Assembly (NCBI GenBank): GCA_029936485.1
Contig: JAPYSM010000004.1
Span: forward strand, 1-33,471
Direction: 5' to 3'
Origin: Dehalococcoidia bacterium
GTDB taxonomy: Bacteria > Chloroflexota > Dehalococcoidia > Lucifugimonadales > Lucifugimonadaceae
Length of the DNA: 33,471 nt
A program made the position numbers and the translations under genes. Positions 7,902-17,842 of the stretch are shown piece by piece (position 1 is the stretch's first letter; the number at the start of each line of letters is the position of its first letter). A model generated the notes under the pieces. It was not told where the DNA came from, searched no databases, and worked only from the letters and a program-made list of their open reading frames with translations.

Positions 7902-8867
7902 ATGATGCTGTCAGACCAGCTATGGGTTTGGATTTCCTTCAACACGCTGTTGGTCATCTTGCTCTTCTTGGATCTCGTGGTCCTCGGTCGCGCCCGGACC
8001 GTCTCGATGCGGGAAGCGGTGCTCGGGACGATCTCCTGGACGGCTATAGCATTCGCCGTTAACGGGGCGATATTCTTCTTCGGTAGCAAGGCCGAGGGCA
8101 CGGATTTCCTGACCGCGTACATCGTTGAACGCGCGCTCAGTATCGACAACCTCTTCGTGTTTCTGGTGATCTTCACGTACTTCGGCGTCCCCAAACAGTT
8201 TCAGATGCGCGCACTGCTATGGGGGATCATCGGCGCACTTGTGGCGCGCGCCGTTTTCATCACAGCCGGTGTCGCCGTGATCAACGCTTTTGAGCCGGTC
8301 GTATATGTGCTCGGAGCCTTCCTCATCTACACGGCATACAAATTGGCAACGTCTGGCGACTCCGAGATAGACCCCGAGAGAAACATCGCTCTCAGGTTGG
8401 CCAGAAAGTACTTCACGGTATCCGACGATTACGACGGCCAAAAGATGTTCACGCGTATCGGCGGCAGCGCGCGTGCCATCACGCCCATGCTCCTCGTCGT
8501 CATCGTCCTCGCTACGACGGACGTCGTGTTCGCCGTTGACTCCATTCCATCGGTCCTGGCGATAACAACGGACGGCTTCATCGTCTGGAGTTCAAACGCC
8601 ATGGCGGTACTTGGCATGCGGCCGTTGTTCTTCGTTCTTGCCGGCGCTGTCGCTCATTTCCGATATCTCCAATACGGTCTCGCAGCGGTTCTAGGGTTCG
8701 TCGGATTCAAAATGATCTCGGAAGAGTTCATCCACATAGAGACCATCCTCTCCCTTGCCGTGATTGTGGCCGCTCTGGGGGTTAGCATGCTGGCGTCCTG
8801 GGTGTTGCCAGATCGGGATCCAGAAGAGGCCGATGGACCAGGAGAATCGACCGAGGTAGAGGGTTAA
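7902..8867 (+). CDS. TerC/Alx family integral membrane protein (putative Mn2+ or metal efflux)
   Basis: 321 aa polytopic; TerC motifs VERALSIDNLFVFLVIFTYF and VVIVLATTDVVFAVDSIPSVLAITTDGFIVWSSNAMAVLGMRPLFF. Confidence 0.92.
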   Translation: MMLSDQLWVWISFNTLLVILLFLDLVVLGRARTVSMREAVLGTISWTAIAFAVNGAIFFFGSKAEGTDFLTAYIVERALSIDNLFVFLVIFTYFGVPKQFQMRALLWGIIGALVARAVFITAGVAVINAFEPVVYVLGAFLIYTAYKLATSGDSEIDPERNIALRLARKYFTVSDDYDGQKMFTRIGGSARAITPMLLVVIVLATTDVVFAVDSIPSVLAITTDGFIVWSSNAMAVLGMRPLFFVLAGAVAHFRYLQYGLAAVLGFVGFKMISEEFIHIETILSLAVIVAALGVSMLASWVLPDRDPEEADGPGESTEVEG

Positions 8868-8913
8868 CCCCCCGCTTTTAAGCAGACGTCACCACGAGAG
8901 GAAATCGAACAAG

Positions 8914-11805
8914 ATGGCCATCAGTGCGCGGAGCGATCTCGCTGCAGACCTTAGAAGTGTCGTGCAGGGTGAGGTCCGATTCGACAGCTACTCTCGTGCC
9001 CTTTACAGCCAGGACGCCAGCATTTACTCGATGGAGCCAGCAGGGGTGGTCCTGCCGAAGTCCGTGGAGGACACTCAGGCCGTCCTTGAGATCTGTAACC
9101 GCAATGGTGTGAAGGTGCTAAGCCGTGGCGGCGGGACCGGGTTGTCCGGCCAAACGGTGCAGGAAGGCGCAGTCGTCATCGATTACACCAAGTACATGCA
9201 CGATGTGCTTGAGATCAATGTGGAAGAGCAGTGGGTCCGCACCCAACCCGGCATAACGCTCACAGAGTTGAACCGGCAATTGCGTCCACACGGCCTGATG
9301 TTCACACCTGACCCGAGCACAGCCAGCCGGGCTACTGTCGGCGGGGCGATGGGCAACAACTCCTGTGGCGCGCACTCGATCATCTATGGAAAGACCGTTG
9401 ACCATGTGCTTGGGCAGGACGTTGTTCTCTCCGACGGAGGTATTGCCAATTTTGAAAACGTCTCCGGTGCCGCACTGGAGGCCAAGTTAAGGGTCGGCGG
9501 ACTTGAGGGCGATATTTATCGCACCGTCCGCGACGTTGCGTCACGTGCCGCCCCGCTTGTCGAGGCTAATTTCCCGAAGGTGTTAAGACGGGTCGGCGGT
9601 TACAACCTTGACCTCGTGAATGAGCCGGGCGGACTCAACCTCGCACAGCTCATGGTCGGTTCTGAGGGCACGCTGGCCGCCGTCACGTCCGCGCGACTGA
9701 ACCTCGTGAAAATCCCCGAGTTTTCCGGACTCGCCGTCCTGCATTTCAAGGGTCTGGACGAGGCGATGGAGGCCACCGTCGCCACGCTTGAGCACGATCC
9801 ATCTGCGGTCGAGCACATCGGCGCGATCATCATCACGCAGGCCCGCCGACACATCAGCTTCTCCCGGAATCTCGGCTTCCTTCAGGGCGAGCCGACTGAC
9901 ATTCTCGTCGTCGAGTTCAACGGGAATTCTCAAGAGGAGATCTCTGACAAGTTCGACAAACTCGAACAGGACATGACCCGAAAAGAACTCGGGTTCGCCG
10001 TGACACGACTCCACACCGCGGCCGAACAGGCCCAAGTGTGGTCCATGCGCGAGAACGGACTCGGGCTGATGAATAACATCGAGGGCAGCGCCAAACCGCT
10101 TCCGTTTGTGGAAGACACCGCCGTCGCACCCGAAAAGTTGCCCGAGTACGTACGTCGATTCCAAGAGATCATAAAGAACTCCGGCACCGAGGCCGGCTAC
10201 TACGGCCACGCCTCAGTGGGCTGCATGCACATCCGTCCGTTGATCGACATCAAAACCCGAGAGGGCATGGATCGGCTCTACAAGATCAGTGACGAGGTGT
10301 CCGATCTCCTGAAGGAGTTCGGTGGTTCCATGACCGGAGAGCACGGCGATGGTATTGTGCGCGGTTTCTGGACCGAGAAGATGTTTGGATCGGAGTTGGT
10401 TGAGAACTTCCGCGAGGTGAAGAGGGCGTTCGACCCAAAGACGATCATGAATCCGGGGAAGATTTTCGATACGCCCCACATTCTGGATAATCTGCGATTT
10501 GGCGATGAATACCATTCGCACGAAATTGAAACGCGCCTGGACTTCACGGCCGAAGGCGGCTTTGCCGGAGCCGTCGAGATGTGCAACGGCGTCGGCGCGT
10601 GCCGCAAGCTCAACCTGGGTGCCATGTGCCCTTCGTACATGGCGACCCGCGAGGAGGAGCACACGACGCGCGGCCGGGCAAACGTGCTTCGGGCGGCGAT
10701 CTCGGGCAAGTTCCCGGTCGATCAACTTACCTCCAAGCGTACATTCGAAGTGCTGGACCTTTGCCTGGAGTGCAAGTCATGTAAGGCGGAATGCCCCTCA
10801 AATGTGGACATGGCCAAGATCAAATACGAGTTCCTCCATCAGTACTACAAGACCCACAAGGTGCCGCGGCGTTCAAGGATGGTCGCCGATATCCACAAGA
10901 CGAACGCCCGAATGGCGCCGATCGCCCCGGTAGCGAACGCCATAACTCAGAGCGCTCCGATGCGGTGGGCGCTGGACAAACTTGTTGGCTTTTCATCGGA
11001 TCGGCCTGCGCCTCCAGTGGTCCGGAACACCTTCCAGAGGTGGTTCGACAAACGGAAGGCGCCGACCGGAACGTTCCCCCGCGGACAAATCGTGCTGTTC
11101 CACGACACCTTCATGAATTTCAACTACCCGTCGATCGGCGTCGCAGCGACGGACCTGCTTGAGGCACTCGGTTTCGAGGTCATCATCCTCAAAGACCGCA
11201 AGTGCTGCGGTCGCCCGATGATCTCAAAGGGGCTGCTGGACATGGCCGGCGAGAACGCCCGTTACAACGTCGATCTCCTGTACGAGTACGTTGAGCGCGG
11301 GATCAAGATCGCCGGTTGTGAGTCATCGTGTGTGATGACGATCAAGGACGAATACCCTGATCTCCTGGGCGGGGATGAAAAGGCTCGAGCGGTTGCGGAT
11401 AACACCGTGATGCTTGAGGAAATCATCGCCAACTGCCTTGGCGATGATGGGCCACAGCTTGAGTTCACAAATATGTCAAAGAAGGTCCAGTTTCTGGGCC
11501 ACTGTCACCAACGGGCGCTCACCGGCCTCAATTCCAGTATCAAGGCGCTAAACCTGCCACCTAACTTCGAGGTGATTGATATCCCGGCCGGTTGCTGCGG
11601 CATGGCGGGATCTTTCGGATACGAAAAAGAGCACGTCGAGGTGTCCATGGCTGCTGGCGAAGAGCGTTTCTTCCCATATGTCCGGAACAATCCAGACGCA
11701 GAGGTTTGCGTCACCGGCATCTCGTGCCGGGAACAGACATCCTTTGGCACGGGCCGTACCGCACGTCACCTCGTGGAAGTGCTGGCCGACGCTCTGAAGA
11801 AATAG
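8914..11805 (+). CDS. FAD-linked oxidase / (Fe-S)-binding fusion (D-lactate/glycolate dehydrogenase-type)
   Basis: 963 aa; FAD PCMH segment (VKVLSRGGGTGLSGQTV, FTPDPSTASRATVGGAMGNNSCGAHSIIYG), FAD-oxidase C-terminal (GSMTGEHGDGIVRGFWTEKMFG), Fe-S cluster cysteines (CLECKSCKAECPSNV) and CCG-type motifs (CCGRP, CCGMAGSFGYEKEH). Confidence 0.93.
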   Translation: MAISARSDLAADLRSVVQGEVRFDSYSRALYSQDASIYSMEPAGVVLPKSVEDTQAVLEICNRNGVKVLSRGGGTGLSGQTVQEGAVVIDYTKYMHDVLEINVEEQWVRTQPGITLTELNRQLRPHGLMFTPDPSTASRATVGGAMGNNSCGAHSIIYGKTVDHVLGQDVVLSDGGIANFENVSGAALEAKLRVGGLEGDIYRTVRDVASRAAPLVEANFPKVLRRVGGYNLDLVNEPGGLNLAQLMVGSEGTLAAVTSARLNLVKIPEFSGLAVLHFKGLDEAMEATVATLEHDPSAVEHIGAIIITQARRHISFSRNLGFLQGEPTDILVVEFNGNSQEEISDKFDKLEQDMTRKELGFAVTRLHTAAEQAQVWSMRENGLGLMNNIEGSAKPLPFVEDTAVAPEKLPEYVRRFQEIIKNSGTEAGYYGHASVGCMHIRPLIDIKTREGMDRLYKISDEVSDLLKEFGGSMTGEHGDGIVRGFWTEKMFGSELVENFREVKRAFDPKTIMNPGKIFDTPHILDNLRFGDEYHSHEIETRLDFTAEGGFAGAVEMCNGVGACRKLNLGAMCPSYMATREEEHTTRGRANVLRAAISGKFPVDQLTSKRTFEVLDLCLECKSCKAECPSNVDMAKIKYEFLHQYYKTHKVPRRSRMVADIHKTNARMAPIAPVANAITQSAPMRWALDKLVGFSSDRPAPPVVRNTFQRWFDKRKAPTGTFPRGQIVLFHDTFMNFNYPSIGVAATDLLEALGFEVIILKDRKCCGRPMISKGLLDMAGENARYNVDLLYEYVERGIKIAGCESSCVMTIKDEYPDLLGGDEKARAVADNTVMLEEIIANCLGDDGPQLEFTNMSKKVQFLGHCHQRALTGLNSSIKALNLPPNFEVIDIPAGCCGMAGSFGYEKEHVEVSMAAGEERFFPYVRNNPDAEVCVTGISCREQTSFGTGRTARHLVEVLADALKK

Positions 11806-12079
11806 ACTTCGGGTGGGCGGTCCGCTGGCCAGCTTTACGATGTTGTTGAGAACATTGCTGTGCACATGGACCTCTCGTCCGTGCCGCGAAGCTCTTGGAG
11901 ATTCTAGGTACGCGCTTGGACCTAAAAATGCGGATCTACCCTGTCCGGGTATGGTCTGGTCGACCCAAGGGCGTATCGCGCGCCCCTATCGTGTTACTGG
12001 GCTGAAGTCTGTGTCGTGTGTACGATTCGACCACTTCGCGATGATGATCTAGCAAGGCACACACGGGAGGTTAGCCTAA

Positions 12080-12943
12080 TTGGAGATCGTGTTCTTGGAT
12101 CACGCGTGGTCGCGTGATGTGACTAAGGTCGGCGGTAAGGGGGCTGGGCTCGGTCGATTAGCTGGGGGTTTTGCGGTCCCTCCCGCATTTAACCTGACTG
12201 TGGATGCGTTCAATCGGTGGGGAGATTGCCGGCACAATTCCCCTGACCCACCTGACGACATGATGCAGGCTGTCGCTGCCGCGTACGCCACGCTGGGAAC
12301 GTTGTGCGACACCGACGATCCAGACGTCGCCGTGCGTTCCTCCGCCGTGGATGAAGACGGCAGCGACAACTCATTCGCCGGACAGCACGACACTTTTCTC
12401 AATGTGAAGGGGGAAGATGCTGTCGCTAGAGCCATTGTCCGTTGCTGGTCCTCGTTGGACGGCGATGTTGCCATGGACTACCGGCGCCAGAGCGGTCTCG
12501 CAGTGGATAACGCCGTCATGGCGGTCGTTGTTCAGCAGATGGTACCGGCCGATATTGCGGGGGTGGCCTTCAGCGCTAACCCGATCAGCGGCGATCTCGG
12601 GCAGGTTGTCATTAACTCGAGTTGGGGGCTGGGCGAAAGCATCGTCAGCGGCACGGTTACTCCGGACATGTACACGATCAAAAAATCGGACACGATTCTT
12701 GTTTCGGCCCAGATCGCAAATAAGGCAAAGATGACCATCTCCAAAGGAGACGGTACGGAAGAGGTGACTGTTCCCAGAATCATGCGGAAACAGCCATCGA
12801 TGTCTGACGAGCAGGCTCTCGATGTCGCCCGGCTCACAGCCTCACTGGAGAAAGCAGAAGGCCACCCGGTCGATATCGAGTGGGCGTTCTTCAAGGACAA
12901 GCTTTACCTGCTTCAGTGCAGGCCGATAACCACGCTCGGCTGA
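12080..12943 (+). CDS. Standalone PEP-synthase/rifampicin-phosphotransferase-type ATP-grasp (pyruvate-phosphate-dikinase N-terminal) protein
   Basis: 287 aa, TTG start after GGGAGG; VGGKGAGLGRL, AVRSSAVDEDGSDNSFAGQHDTFLNV, QQMVPADIAGVAFSANPISGD, EWAFFKDKLYLLQCRPITTLG. No phosphohistidine or PEP-binding TIM-barrel domain. Confidence 0.88.
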   Translation: MEIVFLDHAWSRDVTKVGGKGAGLGRLAGGFAVPPAFNLTVDAFNRWGDCRHNSPDPPDDMMQAVAAAYATLGTLCDTDDPDVAVRSSAVDEDGSDNSFAGQHDTFLNVKGEDAVARAIVRCWSSLDGDVAMDYRRQSGLAVDNAVMAVVVQQMVPADIAGVAFSANPISGDLGQVVINSSWGLGESIVSGTVTPDMYTIKKSDTILVSAQIANKAKMTISKGDGTEEVTVPRIMRKQPSMSDEQALDVARLTASLEKAEGHPVDIEWAFFKDKLYLLQCRPITTLG

Positions 12944-13046
12944 AACGACTCTGTAACCGTGCAACGTAAGAGAGTCTCAAAAGATCACGACCCATACCCA
13001 GCACAGGCTCATGTGACGCGTATCAGAGATCTAGGGAGTCGATCAG

Positions 13047-13196
13047 ATGGCAGAGCATCACCTGGAACCGCAACCAATCCCAATCTCGCCGGAGTTCCCG
13101 GTGACATCCGCGGACCCGAAGACGAACAACTGCCGCTCGTACAGGACCGTTAGCACGGCAGCAAAGGCTCCAGGGAGTACGTCTGTTTTAGGTTAG
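13047..13196 (+). pseudogene. Possible truncated, frameshifted remnant of a PEP-utilising (mobile-domain) partner protein
   Basis: ATG with upstream AGGGAG gives MAEHHLEPQPIPISPEFPVTSADPKTNN... while another frame over the same bases gives GPEDEQLPLVQDR; joined, they resemble the FPVxWxDPEDxxLxWxxDR start of PEP-utilising mobile-domain proteins (from memory). Confidence 0.35.
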
Positions 13197-13231
13197 ATCG
13201 CCACTATTAGCCCCGATAACGTAACGATTCC

Positions 13232-13261
13232 GATCCGCCCCTGTAAAAGTGAGGGCGGATC
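13232..13261. other. Inverted repeat/hairpin upstream of the MFS gene
   Basis: gatccgccc-ctgtaaaagtga-gggcggatc: 9-bp perfect arms, 12-nt loop; terminator or regulatory structure. Confidence 0.4.
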
Positions 13262-13375
13262 GCCGCGTCTAGATCCATAATCTATTGATCTCGTTTCCAG
13301 GAATCCCAGATAGTCTGATTCTTGGACGCCTTGATCCCTGATATTTATCCCACCGAGGAGTCCATCTCGAGCCGA

Positions 13376-14809
13376 ATGCCTGATACATCTGAAGCATCGA
13401 CCATTCCGAGCACTGGTGCGCGTGCGGTCCGTTGGACCGTTATCGCAGTGGTGCTCGGCGCCACATTGATGCCGCTCAACTCCACGATGATTGCCGTGGC
13501 TCTGCCGGAGGTGACCGACGATCTCGGCGTCACAGTGTCCCGTTCGGCGTGGCTTGTGACGGCGTACCTGGTTGCACTTGCGTCACTGCTGCCCCTCACC
13601 GGCGATCTTGCGGATCGGTTCGGAAGACGGCGCATGATCCTGTCCGGACTTACCGTCTTCGGTTTCGCGTCTATAGGATCGGCGGTTTCGCCAGATTTCG
13701 AAACACTCCTAGTCTTCCGAATCCTTCAGGCGATTTCTGGTTCGATGGTATTGCCCGCCGGCTGGGCCGTAATCCGAGAAGTTGTTCCCGAGCACCGGCG
13801 TGCATACGCATTCGGGCTGATGGGTTCAATCATTGGTCTGTCCGCAGGCGCGGGACCGCCTGTCGGCGGCCTTTTGACGGAACTCGCCGGCTGGCGCGCT
13901 ATCTTCTATGTGAACGTCCCCGTTGTGGCATCAGCGTTGTTGCTCGGATGGCGTGTCCTGCCACGGACCCGGCAACGAGATGGGGCCGGGGCCCAATTTG
14001 ATTACGCCGGAGCGATACTACTTCCGATTGTCCTAGCGGGATTGGCTGGGGTGCTCACGGCGATAGCTCGCGGCGCTCCGTGGGCGTTGGTCGGCACAGC
14101 CGCTACGGCCGTCGCCGGTGGCGCTGTACTGCTTGCGTTCATCGAGACACGCTCATCATCTCCGGTAATTCAGCCGCGATTGTTCCAGATACGGGCCTTC
14201 ACCGCGGCGGCGGGCGGAGTGGCGTTCAGCAATATGGCAATGTATGTGACGTTGTTAGCGGTTCCGTTGATGTTGACCGCAAGGGGTGGCTACGCCACGA
14301 TCGAAATAGGACTCGTCCTGATGGCGCTATCGATAGCAGCGTTCATCGTGTCCCCGGTCGCCGGACGTTTTGCAGATCGACTGGGTCGGCGGACCCCCAC
14401 GGTGCTCGGACTGGCGATCTCTACAGCAGCAGCCTTTCCGCTTGCCTTCGAGGGTTCCGATATCTCCGTGCCGGTACTGGTCGCCACCCTGATCGTGTTT
14501 GGCATCGGGTTCGGCATCGCAAATCCCGGTATGCAAACCGGTGCGATCGAGGCCGCCCCCGCAGACCGAACTGCTGCCGCTTCCGGGGTGTACTCCACGA
14601 GCCGTTATTTTGGCAGTATCGTTGGCTCCGCAATCCTCGCAGGACTGATTGGAGCCGACCGGACTAACGTGTCGGGCATAGATGGTGTGTTCATACTGGC
14701 GTTTGTAGCGTCAGCCATTGCACTGGTCTCGGTGATCGGCATGACGGCCCGGAAGCCGGGGGGGTCATCGCCCGAACATACCGGGTCGACGATCGTGGCC
14801 GGAGGCTAG
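13376..14809 (+). CDS. MFS transporter, DHA2/EmrB-type drug:H+ antiporter family
   Basis: ORF 13322..14809 (TTG at 13322 or ATG at 13376); LPEVTDDLGVTVSRSAWLVTAYLVALASLLPLTGDLADRFGRRRMIL, GLSAGAGPPVGGLLTELAGWRAIFYVNVPV; ~14 TM pattern. Confidence 0.92.
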   Translation: MPDTSEASTIPSTGARAVRWTVIAVVLGATLMPLNSTMIAVALPEVTDDLGVTVSRSAWLVTAYLVALASLLPLTGDLADRFGRRRMILSGLTVFGFASIGSAVSPDFETLLVFRILQAISGSMVLPAGWAVIREVVPEHRRAYAFGLMGSIIGLSAGAGPPVGGLLTELAGWRAIFYVNVPVVASALLLGWRVLPRTRQRDGAGAQFDYAGAILLPIVLAGLAGVLTAIARGAPWALVGTAATAVAGGAVLLAFIETRSSSPVIQPRLFQIRAFTAAAGGVAFSNMAMYVTLLAVPLMLTARGGYATIEIGLVLMALSIAAFIVSPVAGRFADRLGRRTPTVLGLAISTAAAFPLAFEGSDISVPVLVATLIVFGIGFGIANPGMQTGAIEAAPADRTAAASGVYSTSRYFGSIVGSAILAGLIGADRTNVSGIDGVFILAFVASAIALVSVIGMTARKPGGSSPEHTGSTIVAGG

Positions 14810-14928
14810 CGGCGGGTCCGGGGCAAGTAATGGGTTGTCTGTAACAACACCTCAGGGGCTGCACTTCCTCCGCCCGGCGTAATTCCTGAATCTCTCGAAG
14901 GACCGAAATACTCGCTTCTTGCCGCTGG

Positions 14929-14946
14929 TGAGCGGAACACCGCTCA
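14929..14946. terminator. Hairpin between convergent MFS gene and hemL, candidate bidirectional terminator
   Basis: tgagcgg-aaca-ccgctca: 7-bp perfect stem, 4-nt loop, in the convergent gap. Confidence 0.45.
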
Positions 14947-14954
14947 GCATGGGT

Positions 14955-16238
14955 CTAGATCCGGGCTAGCGCTCGTTTTGTTGCCGCTACCGTGTCCCTC
15001 AAGTCCTGATCTGTGTGTGCCAGGGACACGAACCATGCCTCAAACTGAGACGGGGGCGGATATACACCTTCTTCCAGCATAGCGTGGAAGAATTTTGCGA
15101 AACGATCTCGATCAGTTGCCGATGCCGAGTCCATGTCAGTCACGGTGTCGCCGGTAAAGAACACCGTCAGAAGGGAGCCGACGCGATTAACCACCGCAGG
15201 GAGCTCGGCTTCCGCGAACGCCTCAGAGAGGCCATTGGCCAGCGCCGCTCCCTTGCGGTCGAGTTCCTCATATACGCCGGGCTTGGCAAGTTCTTCAAGC
15301 ATGGCGATACCCGCCGCCATCGCCACAGGGTTTCCGGAAAGCGTGCCGGCCTGGTACATCGGTCCCAGCGGGGCTACCGTGTTCATGATCTCCGCGCTTG
15401 CGCCGTATGCTCCGACCGGCAGCCCGCCGCCGACAATTTTGCCCAGGCAGGTTATGTCCGGGGTTACGCCGAAGATTGACTGCGCTCCGCCGAGGGCGAC
15501 GCGAAATCCGGAGATCACTTCGTCAAAGATAAGAAGCGCTCCGTCTTTCTCGGTGGTACTTCGGAGTCCCTCAAGGAACCCTTCAACGGGCCGTACAACG
15601 CCCATGTTGCCGGCAACTGGCTCGACGATAAGTCCGGCAATTTGCCCCGGGTTGTCGGCGAACAGTTTCTCGATAGCTGCAAGATCGTTATAGGAAGCGA
15701 CCAGCGTGTCACGAGCGTAATCCGGGTGTACGCCTGCGCTGTCCGCGATCCCGTGTCCCGCGGCGGCGGACCCGGCGGACACGAGCAATGCATCGTCGTG
15801 TCCGTGGTAGCCACCGATAAATTTTATGATCTTGTTGCGGCCTGTGTACGCCCGCGCCAGTCGGAGGGCGGACATCGTCGCCTCGGTCCCGGACGAAACG
15901 AATCGCACCATCTCGATCGACGGCACCGCGGACACCACAAGCTCCGCCATGCGCACCTCTGTTGCGGTGGGAGCGCCGAAACTGGTGCCATTGATCGCGG
16001 CGGCCTGAACAGCCTTTAAAACGGCGGGATGGGCGTGGCCCAGGATCATCGGGCCCCAGGAGCAGACGTAATCGATCAGCTCATTGCCGTCTTCGTCCCA
16101 AACGCGTGAGCCTTCCGCTCGATTAAAAAAGAGTGGCGTCCCGCCTACGGATGTCCAGGATCTTGCGGGGCTATTGACGCCCCCAGGGATAAGTTCACGG
16201 GCGCGGTCAAACAACTCTTGCGAGCGGGTGGTATCCAA
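14955..16238 (-). CDS. hemL: Glutamate-1-semialdehyde 2,1-aminomutase
   Basis: 427 aa; ELFDRARELIPGGVNSPARSW, IKFIGGYHGHDDALLVSAGS, LIFDEVISGFRVALGGAQSIFGVTPDITCLGKIVGGGLPVGAYG (PLP Lys motif). Confidence 0.97.
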   Translation of the reverse strand: MDTTRSQELFDRARELIPGGVNSPARSWTSVGGTPLFFNRAEGSRVWDEDGNELIDYVCSWGPMILGHAHPAVLKAVQAAAINGTSFGAPTATEVRMAELVVSAVPSIEMVRFVSSGTEATMSALRLARAYTGRNKIIKFIGGYHGHDDALLVSAGSAAAGHGIADSAGVHPDYARDTLVASYNDLAAIEKLFADNPGQIAGLIVEPVAGNMGVVRPVEGFLEGLRSTTEKDGALLIFDEVISGFRVALGGAQSIFGVTPDITCLGKIVGGGLPVGAYGASAEIMNTVAPLGPMYQAGTLSGNPVAMAAGIAMLEELAKPGVYEELDRKGAALANGLSEAFAEAELPAVVNRVGSLLTVFFTGDTVTDMDSASATDRDRFAKFFHAMLEEGVYPPPSQFEAWFVSLAHTDQDLRDTVAATKRALARI

Positions 16239-16330
16239 GTGTCATCACCTGTCGGTCAGGCTAGAAGGGTTTTGCTATTCAATACGGGCAGGCGGGAATT
16301 CTACCCGAGCAGCGACTCTAGCGGGACCGG

Positions 16331-17629
16331 TTATCTAGCGTTGTCCTCGTCTGCTTCAGACTCTACGTGAGCATCTTCATCAGGGAGTCCAAACAGTCGT
16401 GAGATCGCAGTTGCCGCTTGATCATCGTCACGAGTCCTCAGGAACGAGATCGGGTCCGCAAGGATTTTTGAGACGACCGATTTTGTCATCGACTCGATGA
16501 CCGAGCGCTGCTCTTCGGTCAGATCCTTCAGACGGCGAAACCCGTTTTGTAGCTCCCGCAACCTGATCTCTTCGGCGTGTGCGCCGAGAGCCCTGATCAC
16601 CGGTTCCGTGGCAAGCGCCGTGAGTGACTCGTTAAATCGTGGCACGTCTCTGTCGACAATGATTTCGGCTTCCGCTGCGGCGCCTGCGCGGTCGGCGCGG
16701 TGCTCGTCAGCGATCGCCTGTAGATCCGGGAGACCGTAGAGAGTGACGTTTGGCAGTTTACCAACCGTGTCCTCGATGTCACGTGGCATGGCGAGGTCGA
16801 GCATCACCACCGAGTGGGGCTTGGTGTCCGAGTTTTCCAGCGCAGCCTGTACCATTTCCATGGTGATGATGGGTTCGCTGGACGCGGTTGCGGAGATCAC
16901 TACGTCTGCGTTTGCGATGGCCGAGCCCAGGTTGTCCCTGAGCACCCAATCGCCGCCAAGCTCTTCTGCGACGCGTTCGGTTCGTTCTGCGTTGCGTCCG
17001 GCGACCGTCAACTGGCCAGCTCCCATGCGCCCAAGAGTGCGCGCCGCAAGTTTGCCGGTCTCGCCCGCTCCAACCAGCAGGACATGACGATCGTTCAGCG
17101 AACCTATGGCCCGCTCCACAAGTTGAACGCCGATGGAGCTGACGGTTAGCCGGCTACGGCCAATGCCGGTGGCCTCACGGATTCGTCTGCTACTGCGAAG
17201 CGCGTAGTGGAAGAGCCTAGAAAGAGGTGTATCGACCGAGCCGGCCTCACCTGCCAGTCTCAGCGCGGTCTGTACCTGTCCGGCGATCTGATGCTCGCCG
17301 ATGACCATGGAATCAAGTCCACAGGTCACCCGAATGGCGTGTCGAACGGCACCATCACCTTCGTACACATAAGCGACGGCAGAGACCTCATCCTCGTTGA
17401 GGTCTGCCATGGCCCCCAGCGACGCTATGAGTCGTGCGCGGGCGCTGTCAAGGTCTTCACCAGTGGTGTAGATTTCGGTGCGGTTACAGGTCGAAAGGAC
17501 CACTGTTTCTCCAAGCTGCTTTTGCAGTTGGAGTAAGAGGTCAGGAAGATTCCGGTCATTGACCGAAACTCTCTCTAAGAGCTCTGTTGAGGCGGTCCGG
17601 TAATTCAGCCCGGCTACGAGGAAATTCAA
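16331..17629 (-). CDS. hemA: Glutamyl-tRNA reductase
   Basis: 432 aa; VLSTCNRTEIYTTGED, VCGLDSMVIGEHQIAGQVQTAL-type motif, VLLVGAGETGKLAARTLGRMGAGQLTVAGRNAERTERVAEELGG, MLDLAMPRDIE. Confidence 0.97.
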   Translation of the reverse strand: MNFLVAGLNYRTASTELLERVSVNDRNLPDLLLQLQKQLGETVVLSTCNRTEIYTTGEDLDSARARLIASLGAMADLNEDEVSAVAYVYEGDGAVRHAIRVTCGLDSMVIGEHQIAGQVQTALRLAGEAGSVDTPLSRLFHYALRSSRRIREATGIGRSRLTVSSIGVQLVERAIGSLNDRHVLLVGAGETGKLAARTLGRMGAGQLTVAGRNAERTERVAEELGGDWVLRDNLGSAIANADVVISATASSEPIITMEMVQAALENSDTKPHSVVMLDLAMPRDIEDTVGKLPNVTLYGLPDLQAIADEHRADRAGAAAEAEIIVDRDVPRFNESLTALATEPVIRALGAHAEEIRLRELQNGFRRLKDLTEEQRSVIESMTKSVVSKILADPISFLRTRDDDQAATAISRLFGLPDEDAHVESEADEDNAR

Positions 17630-17743
17630 GTTGGCTCCGTGTTATACGCGACAGCCAGAAAACTCTAGCACAGCGTGACGAAAGTCACAAAGCTCGTCCG
17701 AGCCATTCATCGGGTAAGTCCATGCTACTATCCGGACTCCCAG

Positions 17744-17798
17744 TCGCAGGTGTGCGATGAGCCGGTGGTGAAGCCGTAAATTACCAACAATGCACCGG
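17744..17798 (+). promoter_or_regulatory. Potential structured 5' leader of the rhodanese gene
   Basis: tcgca-ggtg-tgcga hairpin (17744-17757) followed by ccggtg...caccgg stem (17762-17767 / 17793-17798) enclosing tggt...acca; not recognised as a known riboswitch. Confidence 0.25.
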
Positions 17799-17842
17799 AT
17801 TACACTTGATCAGGCCCACATATTTCCAGACCGGAGAAGGAT

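Noticed and set aside
9583-10725. Long minus-strand ORFs (208 aa, 170 aa) within the FAD/Fe-S oxidoreductase
   Set aside because: Antisense to a strongly conserved gene; no recognisable motifs of their own.
11806-12079. 79-aa ORF 11813-12052 and a possible coding remnant
   Set aside because: No recognisable motif in any frame; treated as intergenic.
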